48,875 nucleotides of DNA, from the IMG/VR virus record IMGVR_UViG_3300032334_001083, positions 1 to 48,875 of that record, one strand, 5' to 3'. The notes under the pieces are model-generated. The model was not told the DNA's origin. It searched no databases and was given only the letters and a program-made list of their open reading frames with translations. Shown in pieces: positions 1 to 6,764 of this stretch (position 1 is its first letter; each line of letters opens with the position of its first letter). This DNA is from a virus. The translations under genes were made by a program, and so were the position numbers.

Positions 1-1034
1 ACAACTGATATAAATCTCCAGCCAAAGCGAATCCCTAACTTATGGGCGCAGTCAGACCATTTCTGTTTTGTAGTATTTGATCGTAAATCATAAAATTCGT
101 TTTTATAAACAATACCACCCCGACTACCAAATGAAAACATGTTGCCATCTTCTGCCCTAGTCCCAGATCTATTGGGTGATTTTGGATCATGGAAAAAGTG
201 AAGTTTAATTCCATCTGGGCATCTAACAATATCGTGTTTATCCCACCATGCAGATCCATCCTGCTTAAGTCTATTATCCATGGCGGTCATAGTCCAAAAT
301 TGGCGTGGACTAATTTCATCTGGTCTACTATGAGTTCCTTGGTGAAAACGTATTTCTATATTCTCCGGTATTCTAAAATAACGATTGAATAAATATAAGC
401 CAAGCCAAAGCTGATCTTCTTTTACTTTTGGATCATAGGGATAGAAACAAGTATTTTGATTATACTCGTTACCAAATAACGTCACTTCTGTCCATTCATC
501 TTCTATCGAATAACGGCCTTCTTGAATAACGATATCAGTAACATCATCAATTGTATCAATTGTTCCATCTTCATATTGATATTTCATTCTTCCATATGTT
601 TTACCGTCATCTGAAAGCTTTAATATTGTTTCATGGACAGAACCCTGTCGGCATGATCGTATTCTAAGACCTTTTTTGTTTGATTTTAGAGAAGCTATTT
701 TGGCGCCAATTCCGTAATTATCCGTAAGGGATCTAATTTTATTTAACACTACTGAAAGATCGGACATTAAATGTAGATCTTTTCGACTCATACCTGGCCC
801 ATTATTCCATATTGATAGCTTTGGTGTATCCCCTAATTCTGGAATAAATGTAGGATAAAATCTTATAAACCCTTTTCCAGAAACGTCTTGAGTAGAAGCC
901 TCAATTGCGTTTTGAGTTAACTCCCGCATCATCATGCCGGATGGGCATTTTTCAATGTCACGATAAATGGCAAATTCTTCGCCACCATCAGAAGCGTATT
1001 TCAGTGGATCAACATCGTTATACGTGGTCATCAT
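1..1034 (-). CDS. GHKL (Bergerat-fold) ATPase, partial
   Basis: An open frame of 344 codons runs off the left edge, so the C-terminus is missing. The GHKL nucleotide-binding boxes appear in order: N-box with E38 and N42 (ELTQNAIEA), G1 box NNGPGM at 77-82, and G2 box NYGIGAKIA at 107-115. This is the ATP-binding fold of Hsp90, MutL, MORC and histidine kinases. The first G1 residue is Asn where Asp is usual. ATP binding is supported; the substrate is unknown. No kinase dimerisation region precedes it, so it is more like the Hsp90-like ATPases found in phages. The start is the first of two consecutive ATGs, after AAGGAGTC. It diverges from a small HTH gene that may repress it. Confidence 0.85.
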   Translation of the reverse strand, partial: MMTTYNDVDPLKYASDGGEEFAIYRDIEKCPSGMMMRELTQNAIEASTQDVSGKGFIRFYPTFIPELGDTPKLSIWNNGPGMSRKDLHLMSDLSVVLNKIRSLTDNYGIGAKIASLKSNKKGLRIRSCRQGSVHETILKLSDDGKTYGRMKYQYEDGTIDTIDDVTDIVIQEGRYSIEDEWTEVTLFGNEYNQNTCFYPYDPKVKEDQLWLGLYLFNRYFRIPENIEIRFHQGTHSRPDEISPRQFWTMTAMDNRLKQDGSAWWDKHDIVRCPDGIKLHFFHDPKSPNRSGTRAEDGNMFSFGSRGGIVYKNEFYDLRSNTTKQKWSDCAHKLGIRFGWRFISV

Positions 1035-1068
1035 TAGACTCCTTTATAGGCGTAATTACCTTATCCAT

Positions 1069-1097
1069 AATCTACGATGTGTATAGCCTATCGTCAA
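1069..1097 (-). promoter_or_regulatory. Putative sigma70 promoter of the GHKL ATPase gene
   Basis: On the minus strand TTGACG and TAGATT are separated by exactly 17 bases and lie about 35 bases upstream of the start codon. It fits the bacterial vegetative consensus well. No experimental support. Confidence 0.5.
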
Positions 1098-1098
1098 T

Positions 1099-1120
1099 AC
1101 AAAATGAATAATTATTTTGT
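1099..1120. promoter_or_regulatory. Candidate operator (inverted repeat)
   Basis: Arms ACAAAAT and ATTTTGT (7 of 7 complementary) flank an 8-base AT-rich centre. The dyad lies right beside the -35 of the minus-strand promoter and upstream of the small HTH gene, a natural place for a dimeric Cro/CI-like protein to bind. Inference from symmetry and position only. Confidence 0.4.
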
Positions 1121-1154
1121 TGCGTCGGGATTCTGCATAGTGTAAGACGCTGAC

Positions 1155-1355
1155 ATGAGCAGAGAACCATTAAAACACCCATACACAACGCCTGAGATGG
1201 AGCGTCTTGCGCTTTCTCTTGGGGCTTATAAGGTTACAGTTTGGAGCTGGAGGCGTAGGGGCGTACCTTTGTCTTGGCAGATTAAGCTGCACCAAGCAAG
1301 CAAAGGTAAAATAAAGCTAACAGACTTTAAGCGTCCAAAACACAAGGTAAACTAA
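1155..1355 (+). CDS. Small Cro/YdaS-like HTH DNA-binding protein
   Basis: A 66-residue basic protein. Residues about 14-45 (ERLALSLGAYKVTVWSWRRR, then GVPLSWQIKLHQAS) fit a helix-turn-helix of the Cro/YdaS type: a short helix, a turn, then the W-RRRG-P recognition pattern common in phage repressors, with a basic tail. It is divergent from the GHKL ATPase with a palindrome between them, so autoregulation and control of the ATPase gene are plausible. It could be a Cro-like early switch or a local repressor. The target is inferred. Confidence 0.65.
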   Translation: MSREPLKHPYTTPEMERLALSLGAYKVTVWSWRRRGVPLSWQIKLHQASKGKIKLTDFKRPKHKVN

Positions 1356-1359
1356 GATT

Positions 1360-1590
1360 ATGGACGATCTTGAAAAGTCGGCTTCCGCCCATTGTTCGCA
1401 TTTGTCCAAGACTGTGCGTGATTGGATAGCTTTTATGATCGACATGCTTGTGGAAATGGGTGACGAAATCCCGTCCCGTGAGTCAGATCGTTACGTTTTA
1501 TACAAAAGTAATAAAATCCCAGAGGCGGTGTATCTTCAGTTTGATACCGAAGCTACTCAGAAGGCCATGGCTAAATTGAATGGAAAATAA
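1360..1590 (+). CDS. Hypothetical protein, 76 aa
   Basis: Not recognised. An acidic N-terminal half with a short amphipathic segment (DWIAFMIDMLVEM, about 20-33) that is too polar for a clear membrane helix, then a basic tail. It starts four bases after the HTH gene stops and its end overlaps the next start by 11 bases, so it belongs to the same transcript. No catalytic motif seen. Confidence 0.55.
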   Translation: MDDLEKSASAHCSHLSKTVRDWIAFMIDMLVEMGDEIPSRESDRYVLYKSNKIPEAVYLQFDTEATQKAMAKLNGK

Positions 1591-1765
1591 TCTTTCCGAA
1601 ACGACGGATAGATTTTGTGCCTCATGCGGCGAATTAGCTATATATGGTATTGGTAAAGCTAGGCCGCATAAATATAAGAATCCCGAAGGCGTCGAACAGT
1701 GGCTTTGTCCTGTATGCTGGGATTTACATGTAGGACATCCTGACGATGGCGAGGATACAGCATGA
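1580..1765 (+). CDS. Small zinc-ribbon protein
   Basis: A 61-residue protein with two CxxC pairs: CASC near residues 13-16 and CPVC near 43-46, spaced as in a treble-clef or zinc-ribbon fold. The spacer contains basic residues (KARPHKYKN) that could contact nucleic acid. Such proteins in phages are usually of unknown role. It overlaps the previous gene by 11 bases and the next by 20, consistent with a compact early operon. The start has only a weak ribosome site, so it may depend on translation of the upstream gene. Confidence 0.6.
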   Translation: MENNLSETTDRFCASCGELAIYGIGKARPHKYKNPEGVEQWLCPVCWDLHVGHPDDGEDTA

Positions 1766-2129
1766 ATCAATTCTTCAAAAACAAGTGGTTCAATATCTTT
1801 GGGCAATTCTTCCGCATTCAATCGTTGCCGCCATCCCAAATGGAAGCCAAAGAACCTCCTCAGGGCGCCCAGCTAATGCGATTCCTGGCTTGCTGCCAGG
1901 TATCCCGGATCTCATGGTGATGCTGCCCAAGGGTAGGGTGGTGTTCTTTGAATTGAAATCAGAAAAAGGCAGAGTTAGCGATGCGCAGCTTGCCGTTCAC
2001 TTAAAGATGCATGGGTTAAACCATGATGTCGCAATTGTAAGAAGCATTGATGATGTAAAAAATGCTTTGGATGCTTGGGATATCACAACACGGGAGTCAA
2101 AAAATGGGACAGGCAATAATCTGGACTGA
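1746..2129 (+). CDS. VRR-NUC domain nuclease
   Basis: A 127-residue protein occupied almost wholly by a VRR-NUC domain of the PD-(D/E)XK superfamily. Visible signatures are PNGSQR at 31-36, G-I-P-D (catalytic D55) at 52-55, and F-E-L-K (E69, K71) followed by KGR-S-AQ. The family acts as stand-alone Holliday-junction or flap nucleases in phages. It lies between a zinc-ribbon gene and the GcrA-like gene, overlapping both, in a DNA-metabolism cluster. A role in recombination or replication is inferred; substrate preference cannot be read from sequence. Confidence 0.88.
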   Translation: MARIQHESILQKQVVQYLWAILPHSIVAAIPNGSQRTSSGRPANAIPGLLPGIPDLMVMLPKGRVVFFELKSEKGRVSDAQLAVHLKMHGLNHDVAIVRSIDDVKNALDAWDITTRESKNGTGNNLD

Positions 2130-2655
2130 AGAGATGATCCAAATGCTTAAGGATCTTGCTAGCAGCCCATTATCAGCTAGCCAAATTGGCGCAAAGCTGG
2201 AAGCTAAGTTCAATAGAAAATTTACCCGAAACAGTGTCATTGGAAAATTTCATCGATTAAACATTTCTTTTGGTAAATCTAATGCTCAAAAGGAAGAAGT
2301 AAAAAAAAACTCACCGCCAAGAAAATTGATCAAGGCACCTGCGAAACCTCAATCACCAAAACAGGTTCTTGAAATAAAGCCTAAGAAAGATTTAAGGCTT
2401 TCAACCATCACTATTTTGGCTGAGCCAGTTAAAAATAACACTTACAGATTTTCAAATCCTAAGGCTCTTGGTGTTCCATTAATGGATCTAATGGAAGGTA
2501 TGTGCAAATATCCTATGGGCGATGTCAAAAATGATGACATTATATTTTGTGGCGCCATAGCAGATAGTAAGCATAGATCTTATTGCTCACATTGCTACCC
2601 AATAGTTTATATGACAATCAGAAAATATAGAGAGATGACTGCCAAAAACCCTTAG
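2104..2655 (+). CDS. GcrA-family transcription regulator
   Basis: 183 residues. The N-terminus matches the GcrA DNA-binding domain: IIWTEEMIQML, the SASQIGAKL helix, then TRNSVIGKFHRL at about 37-48. The C-terminus keeps the family's CKYPMGD, FCGA and YCSHC cysteine-containing signature that binds sigma70. In Alphaproteobacteria GcrA recruits RNA polymerase at promoters bearing N6-methylated GANTC made by CcrM. The middle (about 55-115) is a basic linker rich in Lys and Pro. Start chosen at the ATG after GGGAGTC; it overlaps the nuclease gene by 26 bases. It converges on an adenine methyltransferase 17 bases away. A role in hijacking host cell-cycle promoters or driving phage promoters is inferred. 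Confidence 0.88.
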   Translation: MGQAIIWTEEMIQMLKDLASSPLSASQIGAKLEAKFNRKFTRNSVIGKFHRLNISFGKSNAQKEEVKKNSPPRKLIKAPAKPQSPKQVLEIKPKKDLRLSTITILAEPVKNNTYRFSNPKALGVPLMDLMEGMCKYPMGDVKNDDIIFCGAIADSKHRSYCSHCYPIVYMTIRKYREMTAKNP

Positions 2656-2672
2656 CAGCCATCCAAAGATAT

Positions 2673-3998
2673 TTAGAAAATATCGTCATCACCCCAAACG
2701 TCAGACGTTGGCTCTTCCTTTAAAAAAGCTGGGATGTTCTCCTCTTCTTCTTCTGGTGCCTCATTACCATAAGACTCCCAGCCATCTCTTCTACGTCTGG
2801 CGTTTAATTCCAGCTTTTTCAGACTGGGAAAGTAATTTTCAATGATGCGGTAAAAGTCGTCAGGCTTAACCGAATGATCTGCAACTGGCGCCGATATAAT
2901 TGATGGGAACTGTGATCCTGGCGCTGGAGCTGGGATATTCCCCTTGGTTCCAACCAATAGCAATTCATGCTGATTGCGGAACCAATAGCCCGTACCAATT
3001 CTGTCCTTCACCCATGTAACATGGCTCTTATATTCAAATCCCCATGCTTCCATAACTTTAAGAGCCTGTGGAAGCATTGGTACAGTAGCCCATAAAAACA
3101 ATACGCAGTTTTTGTCGGTAATTCCGCTAACTGGCCATGAGCAAATATCTTCGACGCTCTGACACGGATAGTGGTTATCAGCTGATCGATCCATTCCCTT
3201 TTCACTGTAGGTTTGAAACGACCAAGCAGGATCTGCCAAAACTACCCCAAACTTACCTTGAGGGAAGGACATCTGCTTCTCGCCCAGGATGCGCTCTTTC
3301 TCTTCCCTCTCAATCTTCTTAAGCTCACCTCTAGCCGATACCTTTTCCCCAGCAAGAGCCCTCGCCAACAGACCCCTCTGCATATCCTCTGGGAGGCTTG
3401 CCAGTGCGTCTAATTCAACGCCCGTATCCAATGAGGTTCCGATGGTCGAAGCTATCTCAGGGATGTTCTTTACCCGCCTAGCGTCCCTTTCAATAGCTGT
3501 TGAGGAACGGTTTGTTTCTTTGGCTACGGCATGGGATGAATTTGAGTGTATACGGTTCTCTAAATTAATACCAACTTGGGATTTATTTCCCTCTGACTCA
3601 TCCGCAGGGCGTCCAGACTTCAACCGATAGCGAATCTCTGCAATCTCTTTCAGCCTAGCGTAGTGGATGGATTGTTGAGCTGCAGTCAGTTCATTCCGAA
3701 TCAAGTTTTCGCAAAGCTCAACCTGTTCAGCGTCTAATGCGTCTACGCCTTCTAGGATTGTAGCGTTAATATTATCCCACTTAAGACGCTTTGCTGCTTC
3801 TAATCTGTGGCGGCCAGCAATGACCCAGTAGGTATTGTGGCTATCGTCTCGTCGTACGGTAATTGGATTTATCAGGCCAATTTCGGCCATAGAATTTGCA
3901 AGTCTTTCAACAAGATCTGGACGTTTTGGAATATGTCTTTCTTCGCTTACGTTAATAGCAATTAAACCTATCTTTTCTACATTATGTAAAATGCTCAT
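2673..3998 (-). CDS. ParB-like domain fused to MT-A70 adenine methyltransferase
   Basis: 441 residues with two domains. Residues 1-110 form a ParB/Srx-type domain (GRHRLEAAK at 62-70, then CENLIRNELTAAQQ), followed by a linker to about 240. The C-terminal half is an MT-A70 N6-adenine methyltransferase with catalytic motif DPAW at 256-259 (the common form is DPPW), the NHYPCQS segment and the ELLLVGTKGN strand. The fusion is known from many phages and integrative elements; it methylates adenine in DNA, perhaps to protect phage DNA from restriction. Start taken at the ATG after CGGAG, seven bases away, instead of the ATG two codons upstream. It ends close to the GcrA-like gene in convergent orientation. 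Confidence 0.9.
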   Translation of the reverse strand: MSILHNVEKIGLIAINVSEERHIPKRPDLVERLANSMAEIGLINPITVRRDDSHNTYWVIAGRHRLEAAKRLKWDNINATILEGVDALDAEQVELCENLIRNELTAAQQSIHYARLKEIAEIRYRLKSGRPADESEGNKSQVGINLENRIHSNSSHAVAKETNRSSTAIERDARRVKNIPEIASTIGTSLDTGVELDALASLPEDMQRGLLARALAGEKVSARGELKKIEREEKERILGEKQMSFPQGKFGVVLADPAWSFQTYSEKGMDRSADNHYPCQSVEDICSWPVSGITDKNCVLFLWATVPMLPQALKVMEAWGFEYKSHVTWVKDRIGTGYWFRNQHELLLVGTKGNIPAPAPGSQFPSIISAPVADHSVKPDDFYRIIENYFPSLKKLELNARRRRDGWESYGNEAPEEEEENIPAFLKEEPTSDVWGDDDIF

Positions 3999-4063
3999 AT
4001 GCATCTCCGTATTTCGGGGACGGGTTGCATAGCAGGACTCAAGTATAATGGGAAGGGCGGGAA

Positions 4064-4097
4064 AAGGCAGCTAGGAATTAAATCCTTACGCTGCCTT
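4064..4097. other. Strong imperfect hairpin upstream of the methyltransferase
   Basis: AAGGCAGC pairs perfectly with GCTGCCTT, extended by TAGGA/TCCTTA around a six-base loop. On the minus strand it is followed by CCTTTTCCC, so it could attenuate or terminate transcription entering the methyltransferase gene. No gene lies in 4005-4190. Confidence 0.45.
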
Positions 4098-4190
4098 GAC
4101 ACCCCATATATGCCTGAGATAGGCTTAAAACATTCGCGGTGTTACGAGCACCCGAAGCCATGAGCCACCAACCGAAACTTGGTAACTGCT

Positions 4191-4436
4191 ATGAAAAATA
4201 CAGCCGATAAGGCTAAAAATCAACATCCCGTAGATCATAAATCTGCAAATGAGCTGACGATGAAAATCGTTGCCCAGCTTCGCATGGCTGTACGCTATGC
4301 TGAGCTGGCGCAGGATTATGAGGAACTGTTTGATAACTTTGGTTTTGACCGAAGCGTTGAGCAGTTCATTCAATACGCTAAGGATTCCTCCGACACATTA
4401 AAAAAGCTGCGTAAGGCACGGGGGGTGACTGACTGA
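4191..4436 (+). CDS. Hypothetical protein, 81 aa
   Basis: Not recognised. A mostly helical, charged protein: residues 20-50 (ELTMKIVAQLRMAVRYAELA) suggest an amphipathic helix, and the tail is basic (LKKLRKARG). The ATG at 4191 is preferred over an in-frame TTG 12 bases upstream, but neither has a good ribosome site. Its stop lies just before the structured RNA region. Confidence 0.45.
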   Translation: MKNTADKAKNQHPVDHKSANELTMKIVAQLRMAVRYAELAQDYEELFDNFGFDRSVEQFIQYAKDSSDTLKKLRKARGVTD

Positions 4437-4440
4437 GAAG

Positions 4441-4896
4441 CCCTTTAGTCCGAAAGGACATTCTGGTTGGACAATCCATTAAACCGTTGGTGAGGTACGG
4501 CAGGGGCCAGAATTAAGCGTTACTGTTGGGAGTCGGAACGCAACGCAGCGGCAGCACAAGAGCTGGAAGCCGTAAGTCCGATCTGGGGTGGTAGGTGCCC
4601 CTAAAATAGTCGCCAGCCAACCTATAGGCCCTTACATGACCTATGGGCGGCGTATGTGGAAACCTTAGACGCAAGATACCGTTAAAGTCGGGGCGTCATT
4701 TGGTTCGTAATGAGCATATGTCGATAAGTGACAGCTTCCCTAGTTTTGCCAGGGAGCATGTCACAGTATTAGCTACCGATAGGTAGGTAATACGATACAG
4801 GTAACTGGTAACATACACGGGTAATTAATAACTAACTTACAATATGGCTGGCATGGGGTCAGTCGTAACAGGATAACTGCGTTCTGGAGACTGATT
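4441..4896 (+). ncRNA. Candidate large structured noncoding RNA
   Basis: No convincing gene lies in these 456 bases, but complementary arms follow one another almost without a break: GTCC-GAAA-GGAC (4448-4459); a multiloop closed by ATTCTGG/CCAGAAT (4460-4466/4507-4513) enclosing TGGA/TCCA and CCGT/ACGG; GCGTT/AACGC (4517/4537); CGGC..CAGC/GCTG..GCCG (4549-4572); GGGG/CCCC (4585/4598); CCTATAGG/CCTATGGG (4621/4640); GTGACA/TGTCAC with TCCCT/AGGGA (4728-4764); GTATTA-CTACC-GATA-GGTAG-TAATAC (4766-4793); TCAGTC/GACTGA (4859/4889). Two loops are GNRA tetraloops. The last helix reaches the ribosome site of the next gene, so it may be a free RNA or a giant leader. The strand is inferred from the flanking genes. 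Confidence 0.6.
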
Positions 4897-5193
4897 ATGA
4901 ACTGGCAACAGATGTCTTTAAATGGAATATATGCTAAGAAACCCAACAATAAAAAAAGCAAATCTCTCTCTAAAACAGCTAAAAGAACAACTGATGAAAA
5001 AACAAAACCTTACTTATTTCGTAAGGGTTCTCATGTGATTCATTATTGGAATACAGAAAAAGAAGATACTTCCTGCAAATTATGGTCTACAGGTGGCATT
5101 AGAAATAAAAGCAGATTTTATTGGTCTGACACGACAGGCGGTCGTTCAATATGCCAAATGTGTCAAACAAATAAAGATAAACAAAATGATTAG
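4897..5193 (+). CDS. Hypothetical basic protein with C-terminal CxxC
   Basis: 98 residues. The first 45 are very rich in Lys and likely disordered. The rest (HVIHYWNTEKEDTSCKLWST...ICQMC) looks like a small Trp-rich fold with Cys at about 61 and a CQMC pair near the end, which may bind zinc. GGAG lies seven bases before the ATG, in the 3' arm region of the last helix of the upstream structured RNA, so its translation could depend on that fold. No family recognised. Confidence 0.6.
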   Translation: MNWQQMSLNGIYAKKPNNKKSKSLSKTAKRTTDEKTKPYLFRKGSHVIHYWNTEKEDTSCKLWSTGGIRNKSRFYWSDTTGGRSICQMCQTNKDKQND

Positions 5194-5230
5194 TTATTGA
5201 CATTATCCAAAATGTATAATAGATGGAGCT

Positions 5231-5710
5231 ATGCAAGAATATACGCTTAACGATAGAGAGGTAGCTGCTGCCAAAAGAGTTGGCGCATTGCGCCGACAGC
5301 AAATCATAGAACTTGGCATATTAGGAAGATATGGAATTGAAGGAACAGAGCAGGAATTGGTTAAGTGGGATATAGATAGCACTGGCGGTGAGATTGCTGC
5401 CGCAAGGATATTGAACAAACCATTGAATCCTGCGTTCAAGAATTTTGCTGGTGCGGACATTGGTAAAAATATAGATGTAAAAACATCCCGCGTTCACCGT
5501 TATAGACTTATTGTTCGTCCAGGTGATGTGGATGGGGAAGTAGATAAATCAAATTGGTGGTATGTCCACGTAACTGGCTCATTACCAACATATAAAGTTT
5601 GGGGAGCCATAAAAGTTTCCGATGCCAAAAAAGTAGGTAGTTGGGAAAACCCTAAAAATCGAGGATATGCTTGGTTTGTTAGGCATGAATACCTAACAAA
5701 ACATTTCTAA
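5231..5710 (+). CDS. PD-(D/E)XK-superfamily nuclease-like protein
   Basis: 159 residues. After a helical N-terminus there is the pattern GGEIAAARILN (E54), then GADIGKNIDVKTS with D76, D82 and K84, matching the E...D...(D/E)xK core of restriction-endonuclease-like folds. A following strand-rich region (WWYVHVTG, KVWGAIKVSD) is typical of phage nucleases of this type. It probably cleaves DNA; whether it acts in host genome degradation, recombination or defence is unknown. Located in the DNA-metabolism cluster, upstream of an HTH protein and the helicase. Confidence 0.7.
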   Translation: MQEYTLNDREVAAAKRVGALRRQQIIELGILGRYGIEGTEQELVKWDIDSTGGEIAAARILNKPLNPAFKNFAGADIGKNIDVKTSRVHRYRLIVRPGDVDGEVDKSNWWYVHVTGSLPTYKVWGAIKVSDAKKVGSWENPKNRGYAWFVRHEYLTKHF

Positions 5711-5723
5711 TGGAGTTGATGAG

Positions 5724-6140
5724 ATGAATGATTTTGAAATTGAATCACGTACGTTCTACAAAATGCCACAGCATTCTACGCAGATATTTGAGAAAACCTA
5801 TTCCGGTAATCCTCAACGTATATCTTTGCCAAGGGTTAAATTCCTTGAGGTAGATGGAACTGAATATCGTCCCAAATGGGCTATTGATTACACTCCTAAA
5901 GAAGAGCGTGAGCCTGTACCAGTAGCTGCGCCAATATTAAAAAATATAACACCTCGTCGGTTAGCTATGCGATCTGGTGAGCTTGCTATTACTGAGCTTG
6001 AACAGATGGTTTATGATATGTACCAGAAAGGAATGACATGCCAAGACATATGCGAAAAAACTGGTAAAAACGCATCATCTGTCAACGCTGCATATGGAAG
6101 ATATAAAAATAAAACTCTTTCAAACAATGACAAAAACTGA
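5724..6140 (+). CDS. Protein with C-terminal helix-turn-helix
   Basis: 138 residues. The N-terminal two thirds are not recognised. The last 45 residues (ITELEQMVYDMYQKGMTCQD, then ICEKTGKNASSVNAAYGRY) form a sigma-region-4 or resolvase-like HTH, with the GMTCQDICEKTG turn. Ribosome site GGAG about eight bases before ATG. A DNA-binding regulatory or replication accessory role is inferred. It directly precedes the first homing endonuclease gene. Confidence 0.65.
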   Translation: MNDFEIESRTFYKMPQHSTQIFEKTYSGNPQRISLPRVKFLEVDGTEYRPKWAIDYTPKEEREPVPVAAPILKNITPRRLAMRSGELAITELEQMVYDMYQKGMTCQDICEKTGKNASSVNAAYGRYKNKTLSNNDKN

Positions 6141-6149
6141 TACGCTCAA

Positions 6150-6175
6150 CCCCATAATAACAACCATCCATGGGG
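6150..6175 (+). promoter_or_regulatory. Hairpin pairing the ribosome site of endonuclease 1
   Basis: CCCCAT (6150-6155) pairs perfectly with ATGGGG (6170-6175). The GGGG of the 3' arm is the only Shine-Dalgarno-like run before the start codon, so the paired form would block translation. One of six such elements in the window. Confidence 0.5.
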
Positions 6176-6178
6176 TCT

Positions 6179-6760
6179 ATGATGACGGGAATAAAAAAGC
6201 CACGAGAAGTGGTATCTATAGATATAATTAAAGAGTTCCTTGTTTATGATAAGGATACAGGTAAATTATATTGGAAAGTCAGAGATGTTAAATATTTCAA
6301 TGACGGTGAAAGAAAAGCTAATGCTTGCTCCATATGGAACTCAAGATACTCTGGCAAAGAAGCTGGATGCCCAGATGGTAGCAATAGAATAGTAATAAGA
6401 ATATTTAAGAATACATTTTTTGCTCATCGGCTTGCTTTTATTCTTATGGAAGGAAGGGAACCTATAGAGCAAATTGATCACATTAATGGGAATTCATTGG
6501 ATAACCGATGGTGCAATATTAGGGAATGCGTAGATTATCAAAACAAGCAAAATCTAACTGTTCGTTCAAATAGCTCTACAAAAGTTCAAGGTGTATACTT
6601 TTTTAAAAAAAGATTGAAAAAACCATATGAGGCAAGAATTAGATTACGTGGAAAAAAATATTATTTGGGAACATTCAAAACTGCTAAAGAGGCAGGACAA
6701 GCATATTTAGAGGCAAAACAAAAACTACATACTTTTCAGCCAACGCCAAGAAAGGGTTGA
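6179..6760 (+). CDS. HNH homing endonuclease with AP2 domain (copy 1)
   Basis: 193 residues. N-terminal domain with DKDTGKLYWK; HNH_3-type nuclease core (HRLAFILMEG..., then IDHINGNSLDNRWCNIREC) carrying the catalytic His pair and Asn; and a C-terminal AP2-like DNA-binding domain (VQGVYFFKK...YYLGTFKTAKEAGQAYL). This is the usual free-standing phage homing endonuclease, which cuts alleles lacking the gene. It sits in a short gap between the HTH gene and the helicase. The ATG at 6179 is preferred over the ATG at 6170, which lies inside the hairpin; the next codon is also ATG. Confidence 0.88.
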   Translation: MMTGIKKPREVVSIDIIKEFLVYDKDTGKLYWKVRDVKYFNDGERKANACSIWNSRYSGKEAGCPDGSNRIVIRIFKNTFFAHRLAFILMEGREPIEQIDHINGNSLDNRWCNIRECVDYQNKQNLTVRSNSSTKVQGVYFFKKRLKKPYEARIRLRGKKYYLGTFKTAKEAGQAYLEAKQKLHTFQPTPRKG

Positions 6761-6764
6761 TGAT

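Noticed and set aside
1498-1839. 113-codon minus-strand frame
   Set aside because: Antisense to the zinc-ribbon and VRR-NUC genes, both of which have recognisable motifs.
4441-4896. Group I or group II intron, tRNA, tmRNA or RNase P RNA
   Set aside because: No T-loop consensus, no domain V-like helix, no recognisable RNase P or tmRNA core, and no split gene around it. Kept as an unclassified structured RNA.
4773-4961. 62-codon minus-strand frame over the structured RNA region
   Set aside because: Hydrophobic composition without a ribosome site; it runs through the last helices and into the start of the plus-strand gene. Treated as a shadow.
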